From assembly GCA_003538135.1 (NCBI GenBank), contig DPOR01000013.1, positions 320,118 through 384,117 of the forward strand: a DNA stretch of 64,000 nt, given 5' to 3'. Positions 8,975-17,348 of the stretch are shown piece after piece. The first letter of the stretch is position 1. Each line of letters begins with the position of its first letter. A program made the position numbers and the translations under genes. This DNA comes from Oscillospiraceae bacterium. Its GTDB lineage: Bacteria; Bacillota; Clostridia; Oscillospirales; Acutalibacteraceae. Below the pieces are notes generated by a model, which saw only the letters and a program-made list of their open reading frames with translations, ran no database searches and had not been told where the DNA came from.

Positions 8975-10087
8975 TTATTTTCGTTTGCCGACAGCTATCA
9001 TCAGCGCACCTATAGCCGCCGTTGCCGCAGTTCCCGCCCATATGCCGTATTTGAGCTTCTCTTTATCGTCCGCGTCGTTTATGTATCGCATGACCGAAAG
9101 CGGAGTTTTTTTGAACAAGTCAAAATATGTTACCGTTCTTGTGCTGTATTCAAACGGCTTGCGCTCGTCAAGCTCAAAGAGCCGCACACCGCGCATTTCG
9201 TTTCCGTAGCACCTGAACGAAGCGCAAGCGGTTTGAATTATGTCTATATCATCGACTTTTCCCTCGAAGCAGTTGAGATGATCGTGTCCCGCAACCGCGG
9301 CGAGCACGCCGCCCATTTCTTTCAATGCTTCAAATTCGCCGACATTTTCAGAGCATACGTCCGGATATTCGCCGAGTGTGCCGTGGGCTTTTTGGGGGTC
9401 AAGCTCGTAAAAATGTCCGTCATGTTCAATGCTTTCAGGCGTTCTTTTGCATTCCCGTATCAGCCTAACGGTCTCCGGAATCGGCACGTGCTGAAACACA
9501 AAAGAGGGGAGAACGCCGAAGTCTTTTTGTATCTCTTTGTTTCTGCACAGCATCCAATCGATTTTGTCGCGGCTTACGGTTGTGTAGCGGCTGCCGTCTG
9601 CATATTTCCCTGCCGAGTCGAGCATCCACACGGTGAAAGCGCGCTTGCTTCCGTCGGAGGACATTATGGGGATATCATATGTGCCGCAGCCTGCCCCTAT
9701 ATCCGCGCCGCTTCCGATGCACGATGAATAGCTACCGTATATTTCCGACTGCTCGGCTTTTTCTATGCAATTCATGTCGTCGTGGTTACCGTACAGCACG
9801 GCGAACGGGATTTTTCTTTTTTCGAGCGGAAGAACTATGTGTCTTATTGCCAGCTCTACACGCGCTCTTGTCGCGTCATGGCCCGAAGCTATCTGCTTAG
9901 TGCCTATCACGGCATCGTTTATATGGTTGCCGAGTATGTTGTCACCCGTAAATAAAACCAAGTCAGGCTGCAGAACATCACAGGCTCTGTTTATCATTCG
10001 GACAAGGCTCTTGCGAACGAGAGGGAGGTCCTGCGCGTCGCTTATCTGCATTATTTTGAACTTGCCGTCGCTGTTGAATTTCAGCAT
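8975..10087 (-). CDS. Calcineurin-like metallophosphoesterase with C-terminal membrane anchor
   Basis: 370 aa. Metallophosphoesterase motifs appear in order: D17-A-Q19 (where the family usually has D-x-H), FTGDN near 46, YGNHDD near 100, and GHDHLN near 267. One hydrophobic segment near the C-terminus (about 345-365, followed by KRK) would tether the enzyme to the membrane; no N-terminal signal is seen. Start ATG 10087 has AAAGAGGTGG. It is a close paralogue of the protein at 46695-47819, sharing the N-terminus MLKFNS..KFKIMQI and the D-x-Q change. Substrate (phosphodiester or phosphomonoester) cannot be told from sequence. Confidence 0.85.
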   Translation of the reverse strand: MLKFNSDGKFKIMQISDAQDLPLVRKSLVRMINRACDVLQPDLVLFTGDNILGNHINDAVIGTKQIASGHDATRARVELAIRHIVLPLEKRKIPFAVLYGNHDDMNCIEKAEQSEIYGSYSSCIGSGADIGAGCGTYDIPIMSSDGSKRAFTVWMLDSAGKYADGSRYTTVSRDKIDWMLCRNKEIQKDFGVLPSFVFQHVPIPETVRLIRECKRTPESIEHDGHFYELDPQKAHGTLGEYPDVCSENVGEFEALKEMGGVLAAVAGHDHLNCFEGKVDDIDIIQTACASFRCYGNEMRGVRLFELDERKPFEYSTRTVTYFDLFKKTPLSVMRYINDADDKEKLKYGIWAGTAATAAIGALMIAVGKRK

Positions 10088-10103
10088 TTAGCCACCTCTT
10101 TTA

Positions 10104-10138
10104 AAATGCGCCGCCGCAGTTTATACGGCAGCGCATTT
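10104..10138 (-). terminator. Terminator downstream of yfhO-like gene
   Basis: Outer stem aaatgcgc / gcgcattt with an inner GC-rich stem, followed on the - strand by T residues; it lies between yfhO and the metallophosphoesterase, 16 nt before the latter's ribosome site. Confidence 0.7.
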
Positions 10139-10145
10139 GCGTTAT

Positions 10146-12980
10146 TTATTCTGTTTTGTCGCTTTCGTCTGCTTTTGATTCATCCGTTGCTGCGATATCA
10201 GACGAACAGGCGCTGTCTGCCTCCGCAGTATCCGAAGACGCTGTGTCGGCTGCAACATTTTCGCTTGCCGCCAAAACGGGCTGAGGCCGATTGTCCTTTC
10301 TCTTTTTCAGAAGAACCGCAACGGCAATGAGAATGAGTGTCGTAACAGCCGATATCCCGAGTCCGAGCATCATTCCGCGCGGAGTGTACTTGAATTTTAC
10401 GCTGTGGCTTCCTGCGCTTACCTTGACTCCGAGCAGCGCGTCGCCGATAGCAACGATATCGTCTTTGGCGACCTCTTTGCCGTCTAAGGTAATCTTCCAG
10501 CCTTCGTCGTAGGGGATGGATGTGTAAATTATGCCGTCCTCCGAGGCGTTCAGCGTACCCGTTATCTCGGTGTCGGTGAAGCTGTCGATATTTAAAGCGC
10601 CGCTGTTGAGCTTTTCATAACCCTCTTCGAATTTTTCGTCATCGAGCGCGTAGGCGAAGAAATTGAGTGAAGCGCTGTTGACGTCGTCCTTGACGGTCAT
10701 CTCGACGTTTATCGGAGTTCCGGCCTTGCAAACGCCGAGATCATAGACATATTCGCGACTTGTGTTCTGGGAATACTGCTCATAACCGACGGAAATAAGC
10801 ACGTCTTCGATTCCCGAGGACTCAACGAACAGATAGACATTTTGGTCTTTCTCGGTCGACATTGTGAACGAAATTGTTCCGGTGGTGTCCGCAGAAGTCT
10901 TGTAGTAGTTCATATAGCCGGTATCGAGACCGATTGAAATGGGATCGATGTTATAGAAATAAGAATCTTTGATATCAAGCTTTTTGAATACGTCTTCAAT
11001 TCTCGTTGAGCGGAAGAAGTAATCGTTCTGAACCTCAAACGGGTTGTCGGAATCATAGCTCCATGAGGTTATATCGCTGTTGACGCAGTAGGCTATCGGG
11101 AGCCAATATTTGTTCCTGTATGCGTGGAACTTGCCGGAGGAGCCGACATATTCATATAACTTGTTGTTGAGCGGCGGGTTGTATTCGTTATTGTCAACTA
11201 TATACTTGAGCGACATCATCGAATTGTAGACCGGAGTCTGCGGATTATAAGTGTAGCTGTTGATATAGTTTCCGAAAAGACCGAACTGCTCCTGGAGATT
11301 AGCAAGCTTTTCATATGCCATGGAGGAGAATGTGGATACGCCGTTATAGTTGTACCACGCGGGGTCCATACGCGCTCTGAGCGAGGTGAGCTCCATGCGG
11401 TAGGTGTCATTGCCCTCTATTTCGTCGAGCTCTTTTTTAATATCTCTGAAATCCTGATAATCTCCGGCGTATTCTTCCTTTGTTCTGTCCATGCTGTAAT
11501 TGTCGGTGTCCGCGCTTATCGCCTCGGCGCATACGCAGCAGAGCAGCAGAACGGCCATAGCCGAAGCCTGATACTTCTTCGTTGAGAAGAGATAGAATAT
11601 GAGCGTATAGAGCACGACAAACAGCAGACTTATAATTACGGTTGTCTCGTCAACGTTTTTCGAGCCGACTTTCTGGATTATAACTATTCCCGACAGCACG
11701 GCAACGCCCGCGCCGAGCAGCTCCTTGCCGGAAAATTCTGTAATGTGTCTGAACGCCTTATATGCCAAGGTGAGCAGTATAAATGAATACATGAACGAGA
11801 ATCTGTAGGGCAGGTCGTTCGGGAAATGGAAAGCGTGCCAGATATAGTTGAGCACATTGAGATTGAAGCTGAAATATATCAGCCCGAGCAGAAGCACATT
11901 TGCAATCTTCTCTTTTAAGGGTATGCGCTTGCAGAAAAGGTAGAGCGGGACGAGTATGACCGTCGCTATACCGCAGTAAACATTGGGAAGAACATCGGTG
12001 CCGCTGCTTCTTATGGTGGGCGTGACGCTTGCGAGATGGTTTGCGAGGAAATCAAATATATTGAAATATGATTTCACGTTCTCCGGCCAAGTGCCGCTCG
12101 TTGCGGAGCAGCTTTGAAGAATGAAATAGACGGGGATGAGTGCAAATGCGACAAGAGCCGCGCCCGCTACGCTCGAAAGTGCAAAGGTTATTCCGTCGGA
12201 AAGAAAAGAGTTATATCTTATTTTGTCCTTGAGCTTGCTGTATTCCTTGCCGTCGGGGTCGGTATATACCTCGAGAACTTTTGTAGTGTCGGTGATATTG
12301 TAGCGGCCGAAGTAATAGACAAGGAAATAGAGCACTGCGAAGATGCACGCCATAAAGCCCATGTAATAGCTCGTGAGCAGAGTCATCGACAGCGAGAAGA
12401 TATAGAGAGCGGGCTTGCGTTCGTTGATGATGCGTTCAATTCCGAGAATCATCAGCGGGAAAAGAACCATGGCGTCGAGCCACATCAGGTTCCAGTAATA
12501 TGCGATGAAGAAACCGCAGAATGAGTAGAGTACACCGAACGCAGCGGTCACGGGGGAGTGCTCGCCGAACGACTTCTTGAGATAGTAGCAGAAGCTCGCG
12601 CTTGAGAATGCTGCCTGAAGAAGAATCATTGTTGCTATCGCCTCGGGCATATTCTTATGACCGAAGATAAGCATAACTATCGAGAGCGGGCTGCACAGAT
12701 AGTTATAGAAGTTGCCCAGGAAGCTGCCTCCGAGACCCGTATTCCACGAGTAGAGGAAGCTCTTCATCTGAGTAACGCGGTCATAAAACTCCGCAAAAAG
12801 CGGGCCGTACTGGTGATAGAGATCCATTCTCAGAATGGTGACGTCACCGAACGGTATGAGGCTGTAGCAGATATAAACTATCAGCATTATGACGGCCGAG
12901 CAGCCGAAAGCGAGCCAACAGTATTTGTTGTCTTTAAATATTCTGTTTATCACAGAACCTCTTTCGTTTTTAACTTTCAT
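10146..12980 (-). CDS. YfhO-family integral membrane protein
   Basis: 944 aa. The N-terminal half has a dozen or so hydrophobic segments and the YfhO hallmark start (RMDLYHQYGPLFAEFYDRV after the first helix, then SFLYSWNTGLGGSF). The middle and C-terminal part (about 490-880) is a large extracytoplasmic beta-rich domain, followed by a last helix near 890-910 and an acidic Ala/Asp/Ser-rich tail. YfhO proteins resemble GT-C glycosyltransferases and in Bacilli are implicated in glycosylating lipoteichoic acid or other surface polymers. It follows a FemAB-like gene by 13 nt, suggesting a joint role in cell-envelope modification. Start ATG 12980 has GGCAGGTAAT. Confidence 0.88.
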   Translation of the reverse strand: MKVKNERGSVINRIFKDNKYCWLAFGCSAVIMLIVYICYSLIPFGDVTILRMDLYHQYGPLFAEFYDRVTQMKSFLYSWNTGLGGSFLGNFYNYLCSPLSIVMLIFGHKNMPEAIATMILLQAAFSSASFCYYLKKSFGEHSPVTAAFGVLYSFCGFFIAYYWNLMWLDAMVLFPLMILGIERIINERKPALYIFSLSMTLLTSYYMGFMACIFAVLYFLVYYFGRYNITDTTKVLEVYTDPDGKEYSKLKDKIRYNSFLSDGITFALSSVAGAALVAFALIPVYFILQSCSATSGTWPENVKSYFNIFDFLANHLASVTPTIRSSGTDVLPNVYCGIATVILVPLYLFCKRIPLKEKIANVLLLGLIYFSFNLNVLNYIWHAFHFPNDLPYRFSFMYSFILLTLAYKAFRHITEFSGKELLGAGVAVLSGIVIIQKVGSKNVDETTVIISLLFVVLYTLIFYLFSTKKYQASAMAVLLLCCVCAEAISADTDNYSMDRTKEEYAGDYQDFRDIKKELDEIEGNDTYRMELTSLRARMDPAWYNYNGVSTFSSMAYEKLANLQEQFGLFGNYINSYTYNPQTPVYNSMMSLKYIVDNNEYNPPLNNKLYEYVGSSGKFHAYRNKYWLPIAYCVNSDITSWSYDSDNPFEVQNDYFFRSTRIEDVFKKLDIKDSYFYNIDPISIGLDTGYMNYYKTSADTTGTISFTMSTEKDQNVYLFVESSGIEDVLISVGYEQYSQNTSREYVYDLGVCKAGTPINVEMTVKDDVNSASLNFFAYALDDEKFEEGYEKLNSGALNIDSFTDTEITGTLNASEDGIIYTSIPYDEGWKITLDGKEVAKDDIVAIGDALLGVKVSAGSHSVKFKYTPRGMMLGLGISAVTTLILIAVAVLLKKRKDNRPQPVLAASENVAADTASSDTAEADSACSSDIAATDESKADESDKTE

Positions 12981-12993
12981 TTGATTACCTGCC

Positions 12994-14211
12994 TTATTTT
13001 CTTATCTTTTTAATTGCCTTCTTTGCCGCCGGAAGAAGCTTCTCAAAGCCGAGATACATGATTTTGTCAACCGGCATATCAAATTCACCGACATATTCGA
13101 AAATATGTGGCACAAACTTTATCTTGAATTTTGAAAGATGATCTTCAAAGCTTCCGTCAACTCCGCCGAGATTGAAGTAGTCGCATCCCGCGTCAATCGA
13201 ATCGCAGACGCCCGCATATATCAGTCCGACCGATGCGCAAAGAGTGGAGAGTACGGAGAGGTCGGAGCCGGCATAAAGATATTCGGCAATTTTGAGCTTT
13301 GCCTGCGGGTCGGGCATTATAACAAGGCTTGCGGCAAGGTTTACCGTATTGCCTTTTTCTTCTATAAGAGCCCTTGCCTCATCGAGCTTGCGCGTGTTCT
13401 CGGGGATGTTCTGCTTTTTTGCTATCAAGCCCTCGAGATATTCAACATATCTGTCAAGGTGCATTCGCGCATAATATATTACCGCTCTGTCTCCGAACGC
13501 GTGGCGTATTTTTTTGAAATATTCCTCGTTTCTGAGCGATATGCCCTGGCGCTTTTCGGTCTGCCCGAGAAGGCGGACAAACTCAGAAAGGTCGTCGTCC
13601 GGGTCGGCCTTTATAAATTCAATGCCTTTCGAATTGTGGAATGAACCCATGTAGTAGCGGGTCTTTTTGGGCACTGCCTTCAGAAATCCCGCGCTGTCGA
13701 TAGGCCCGTTTTCGTTAAACAGCGGAACAGCCATATTGAATCTCGGCTGAAAATACGCATTTATGTCGAGACTGAAGCCCCTGTGTATAAATCCGCACTC
13801 CTGCATGACGCTCACAGTCTCGTCAAATGAGTTGCCGAAGTCTGCGGCTTTTTGATTTTCATAATTTTCTCTTATTACGAACGGGTCGATTTTTACTGCG
13901 ATTGCACCGATTTTCTTTGCGTATTTTTTCAGTTCTGCGGCAAACTCACGCATTGCCTCTCTGTCGCCGAAATCGCCGACAGGACCTCTGGGGGAGTATA
14001 TGAGCTTCTTGCCCAACGGCAGATGCCTTATCAGCAGCAGGGCGCCGACTGCGGGCACGCCGTACTTATAGAGCATACATATGTCGTGAGCCCAGTTGTC
14101 CTTTACCTCCGACCATTCGGGCAGCTGGGTGAAGCAATAGGCGGGGGAGCTGTTGAGGAAAGCTCTGTATTCTCCGGCACTCACACCCGTTTTGAAGTTG
14201 TATTCAGCCAT
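12994..14211 (-). CDS. FemA/FemB-like aminoacyltransferase
   Basis: 405 aa, normal for the FemABX family of GNAT-fold enzymes that add amino acids from aminoacyl-tRNA to the lipid II side chain (peptidoglycan interpeptide bridge). Typical stretches are LIYSPRGPVGDFGDREAM near 85, the FQPRFNMAVPL region near 155 and the GVCDSIDAGCDYFNLGGVDGSFE block near 340 in the second GNAT repeat. The internal coiled-coil arm is short. Start ATG 14211 has AAGGAG. First gene of a two-gene unit with the YfhO-like gene. The amino acid transferred cannot be inferred. Confidence 0.85.
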   Translation of the reverse strand: MAEYNFKTGVSAGEYRAFLNSSPAYCFTQLPEWSEVKDNWAHDICMLYKYGVPAVGALLLIRHLPLGKKLIYSPRGPVGDFGDREAMREFAAELKKYAKKIGAIAVKIDPFVIRENYENQKAADFGNSFDETVSVMQECGFIHRGFSLDINAYFQPRFNMAVPLFNENGPIDSAGFLKAVPKKTRYYMGSFHNSKGIEFIKADPDDDLSEFVRLLGQTEKRQGISLRNEEYFKKIRHAFGDRAVIYYARMHLDRYVEYLEGLIAKKQNIPENTRKLDEARALIEEKGNTVNLAASLVIMPDPQAKLKIAEYLYAGSDLSVLSTLCASVGLIYAGVCDSIDAGCDYFNLGGVDGSFEDHLSKFKIKFVPHIFEYVGEFDMPVDKIMYLGFEKLLPAAKKAIKKIRK

Positions 14212-14257
14212 TTGCGATTAACTCCTTGATGCTTTTAGTTTTCGGATAAACATACAT

Positions 14258-14286
14258 ATTTTACCACAAGTCGCAGAAGTATGCAA
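14258..14286 (-). promoter_or_regulatory. Promoter of the FemAB-YfhO unit
   Basis: On the - strand TTGCAT, 17 nt, TAAAAT. Divergent from the tyrS leader promoter. Confidence 0.6.
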
Positions 14287-14328
14287 TAAATGTAGTATAT
14301 ATAAAATAAATTACAAATAATATCGCTG

Positions 14329-14357
14329 TTGACAAGTTTCGAAGGATGGTTTATAAT
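14329..14357 (+). promoter_or_regulatory. Consensus promoter of the tyrS leader
   Basis: TTGACA (14329-14334), 17 nt, TATAAT (14352-14357): a perfect sigma-A match. Confidence 0.9.
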
Positions 14358-14612
14358 GGCTGCATATTTTAAAAGCTGTGACGGGAAGAAGTAACCGCTT
14401 TATGCCGGCAAAGAGAGTCTCCGGGCGCTGTAAGGGGACGCGGCATGGCGGCGAAATACATCCTTGAGCTGCGCGGCTGAAAGAGAGTAGGCCGAGCCGC
14501 AGGCGTGCGTTATACGCAGAGCGCAATGCTCCTGAGGCTCCGCAAGGAGTGAACAGAGGTGGTACCGCGGTAATTCGCCCTCTGCACGGTTCTCCGTGCG
14601 GAGGCTTTTTAA
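14358..14612 (+). promoter_or_regulatory. T-box riboswitch, tyrosine specifier
   Basis: The T-box sequence AGAGGTGGTACCGCGG is at 14555-14570. Upstream, stem I shows an AGTA S-turn element (14390-14393), an apical region, and on the 3' side a specifier GAAA-TAC-A with TAC at 14457-14459, a tyrosine codon that matches the downstream gene. The competing terminator is the stem at 14578-14606 (cctctgcacgg / ccgtgcggagg) followed by a T run. Uncharged tRNA-Tyr would pair with the specifier and the T-box, stabilise the antiterminator and allow tyrS transcription. Confidence 0.93.
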
Positions 14613-14643
14613 TTTTATGAACAAAATGAAAGGAAAAATAACT

Positions 14644-15870
14644 ATGGGAATTTATGAAGAGCTCGTTGCGCGCGGACTTATCGCGCAGGTGACGAACGAA
14701 CCGGAAATCAAAGAGATGGTCAACAATGGCAAGGCCACGTTTTATATCGGCTTTGACTGCACCGCAGACAGCCTTACCGCAGGCCACTTCATGGCGCTCA
14801 CTCTTATGAAGAGACTCCAGATGGCGGGCAACAAGCCGATAGCGCTTATCGGAGGCGGCACTACAATGATAGGCGACCCCTCGGGTCGAACCGATATGAG
14901 AAAGATGCTCACTCGCGAGGACATTGATCATAATGCAGAGTGCTTCAAGCGTCAGATGGAGCGCTTTATTGACTTCGGCGAGGGCAAGGCGCAGATGGTT
15001 AATAACGCTGATTGGCTGTTGAACCTCAATTATATCGAGCTTTTGCGCGAGGTCGGCGCGTGCTTCTCCGTCAACAATATGCTCCGCGCCGAGTGCTATA
15101 AACAGCGCATGGAAAAGGGACTCAGTTTCTTTGAGTTCAACTATATGATAATGCAGAGCTATGACTTCTACTATCTGTTCAAGAACTACGACTGCAATAT
15201 GCAGTTCGGCGGCGACGATCAGTGGAGCAATATGCTCGGCGGAACCGAACTTATACGCAAGAAGCTCGGCAAGGATGCCCACGCGATGACCATAACTCTC
15301 CTGACCGACTCTCAGGGCAACAAGATGGGCAAGACCGCGGGCAACGCAGTTTGGCTCGACCCCAACAAGACATCTCCCTATGAGTTCTATCAGTATTGGA
15401 GAAACGTTGCGGACAGCGATGTTCTCAAGTGCATCCGTATGCTTACCTTCCTGCCTCTCGAGCAGATAGACGAAATGGACAAGTGGGAGGGCAGCCAGCT
15501 CAACAAGGCCAAAGAGATTCTCGCATATGAGCTGACAAAGCTCGTCCACGGCGAGGACGAGGCAAACAAGGCTCAGGAGGCCGCAAGGGCGCTGTTCGGC
15601 GGCGGAGCGGATTCTGACAATATGCCGTCCACGGAGCTCAACGCAGCCGATTTTGCCGACGGAAAGATAGGCATTATAGATATTCTTGTCAAGGCAGGAC
15701 TTGCCAAATCGAGAGGCGAGGCGAGAAGACTTATCGAACAGGGCGGCGTCAGCGTAAACGACGAGAAGATAAAGAGCCTTGACTTCGCGCTTACTGCCGA
15801 TGAAATTGCCGCAAACCCGGCGATAGTCAAAAAGGGAAAGAAAATTTTTCACAAAATTGTTATGGCGTAA
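14644..15870 (+). CDS. tyrS: Tyrosine--tRNA ligase
   Basis: 408 aa from ATG 14644 (AAAGGA upstream); the frame is open to 14596 but that would reach into the terminator. It charges tRNA-Tyr in the cytosol. The Rossmann catalytic domain contains DCTADSLTAGHF, the HIGH-region equivalent, with Thr where the first His usually is, then IGGGTTMIGDPSGRTDMR, and the second signature KMGKT in QGNKMGKTAG. The C-terminal 70 residues are an S4 RNA-binding domain (DILVKAGLAKSRGEARRLIEQGG). Preceded by a tyrosine T-box, which independently supports the specificity. Confidence 0.97.
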   Translation: MGIYEELVARGLIAQVTNEPEIKEMVNNGKATFYIGFDCTADSLTAGHFMALTLMKRLQMAGNKPIALIGGGTTMIGDPSGRTDMRKMLTREDIDHNAECFKRQMERFIDFGEGKAQMVNNADWLLNLNYIELLREVGACFSVNNMLRAECYKQRMEKGLSFFEFNYMIMQSYDFYYLFKNYDCNMQFGGDDQWSNMLGGTELIRKKLGKDAHAMTITLLTDSQGNKMGKTAGNAVWLDPNKTSPYEFYQYWRNVADSDVLKCIRMLTFLPLEQIDEMDKWEGSQLNKAKEILAYELTKLVHGEDEANKAQEAARALFGGGADSDNMPSTELNAADFADGKIGIIDILVKAGLAKSRGEARRLIEQGGVSVNDEKIKSLDFALTADEIAANPAIVKKGKKIFHKIVMA

Positions 15871-15886
15871 TTGTTAACATTTGCTA

Positions 15887-15914
15887 TTGCCATATTAAAA
15901 AAGAACGATATAAT
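15887..15914 (+). promoter_or_regulatory. Probable promoter of trkA-trkH
   Basis: TTGCCA, 16 nt, TATAAT, about 50 nt upstream of trkA. Confidence 0.55.
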
Positions 15915-15965
15915 ATTGATGAGGATTTTTCCCATTACCATTACTTTGATTGGATGGAACTTTAA

Positions 15966-17333
15966 ATGAAAATTGTTATTGTCGGCGACGGCAAGGTGGG
16001 TTACAATATAGCAAAACAGCTCCTTGCGGAGGGTCACGACATCGTGGTTATAGATAATAATCCCGATGTGCTTGAGGACTCTTTGCATAAGCTCGATGTG
16101 CTTGTTGTTGACGGAAACGGAGTTACGCTCCAGACGCAGGAGGAGGCGGATGTCGCAAACAGCGATTTGCTCATTGCCGCAACCTCTGCGGATGAAATAA
16201 ATCTGCTTTGCTGTATCCTTGCGAAGAAGCTCGGCTGCCGCCACACGATTTGCCGCATGAGCAATCCCGACTATGTTCAGTCGATTCAGTATATGCGCGA
16301 CGACTTCGGCCTTTCCATGACCGTCAATCCCGAGCTTACGGCTGCGCGTGAGATATTCCGTATTCTCCAGTTCCCGAGCTTCCTCAAACGCGATACCTTT
16401 GCCAAGGGTCGCGTCGAGATAGTCGAGCTTAAGCTGACGGAGGACTGCGCGTTGGTCGGCAAGAGGCTTGAAAGGCTCTCCGATGTTCTGCGCGGCGTAA
16501 AGATACTTGTCTGCGCCGTGGAGAGGGGAGACGAGGTCTGCATCCCCGACGGAAGCTTTGAGCTTCGGGCAAACGACAAGATAACCGTTACCGCCCCGCG
16601 CAGCGAGCTTGTCAAGATGCTCAAAGCGCTTAAAATAAGCAATCAGAAGATAAGAGACGTGCTGATAATCGGCGGAAGCAAAATCGCGGTTTATCTTGCG
16701 GAAGAGCTTATAAAGAGCGGCGTCAATGTTAAGATAATCGAGCAAAAGCTTGAAAAGTGCCGCGCACTTTCGGAACGTCTGCCGAGCGCCGTAATAATAA
16801 ACGGCGACGGAACGCTTCAGGATCTGCTCTCCTCCGAGGGAATCGAAGAGACGGATGCCGTTATTTCGCTGACAAATATCGATGAAGAAAATCTCGTCAT
16901 TTCCATGTATGCCGATTCGTGCGGCGTGCCTAAGTCCATTACAAAAATCAACCGCACCGAATATCTCAGGCTCTTTAAAGACAGGGATATCGGCAGCGTT
17001 ATATGTCCCAAAATGCTTGCGAGCTATGAGATAATCCGCTACGTCAGAGCTATGGACAACACTACGGGCGGCTCGGTCAAGACTATGTACAGGATAGTTG
17101 ACGAAAAGGTCGAGGCACTTGAATTTGCCGTAACGGACAGCACGAAGTGCATCGGCGAACCGCTTAAAAAGGTCAACCTCAAGAATAATATCCTTCTTGC
17201 CTGCATAAACCGCATGGGAAAAGTTATTATCCCGAGCGGTAACGATTACATCATGGCGGGCGATACTATAATAGTTATCACCACCGCAGAGGGTATGTAT
17301 AAGGATATAAACGATATCTTTGCCGACGCTTGA
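15966..17333 (+). CDS. trkA: Trk potassium uptake regulatory subunit TrkA
   Basis: 455 aa with two RCK modules: the first begins MKIVIVGDGKVGYNIAKQL (GxGxxG at 7-12, acidic D28 at strand 2), the second at about 230 (VLIIGGSKIAVYLAEEL). Each is followed by a TrkA-C domain (about 145-225 and 370-450). TrkA binds NAD(H) or ATP on the cytosolic face and gates the TrkH channel for potassium uptake. TrkH follows after 15 nt, giving a standard two-gene operon. Confidence 0.95.
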   Translation: MKIVIVGDGKVGYNIAKQLLAEGHDIVVIDNNPDVLEDSLHKLDVLVVDGNGVTLQTQEEADVANSDLLIAATSADEINLLCCILAKKLGCRHTICRMSNPDYVQSIQYMRDDFGLSMTVNPELTAAREIFRILQFPSFLKRDTFAKGRVEIVELKLTEDCALVGKRLERLSDVLRGVKILVCAVERGDEVCIPDGSFELRANDKITVTAPRSELVKMLKALKISNQKIRDVLIIGGSKIAVYLAEELIKSGVNVKIIEQKLEKCRALSERLPSAVIINGDGTLQDLLSSEGIEETDAVISLTNIDEENLVISMYADSCGVPKSITKINRTEYLRLFKDRDIGSVICPKMLASYEIIRYVRAMDNTTGGSVKTMYRIVDEKVEALEFAVTDSTKCIGEPLKKVNLKNNILLACINRMGKVIIPSGNDYIMAGDTIIVITTAEGMYKDINDIFADA

Positions 17334-17348
17334 TTCGGGAGAGCTGAA

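Noticed and set aside
14311..15852. 513-codon open frame on the - strand
   Set aside because: It is antisense to tyrS and its T-box, with no ribosome site; codon-bias shadow.
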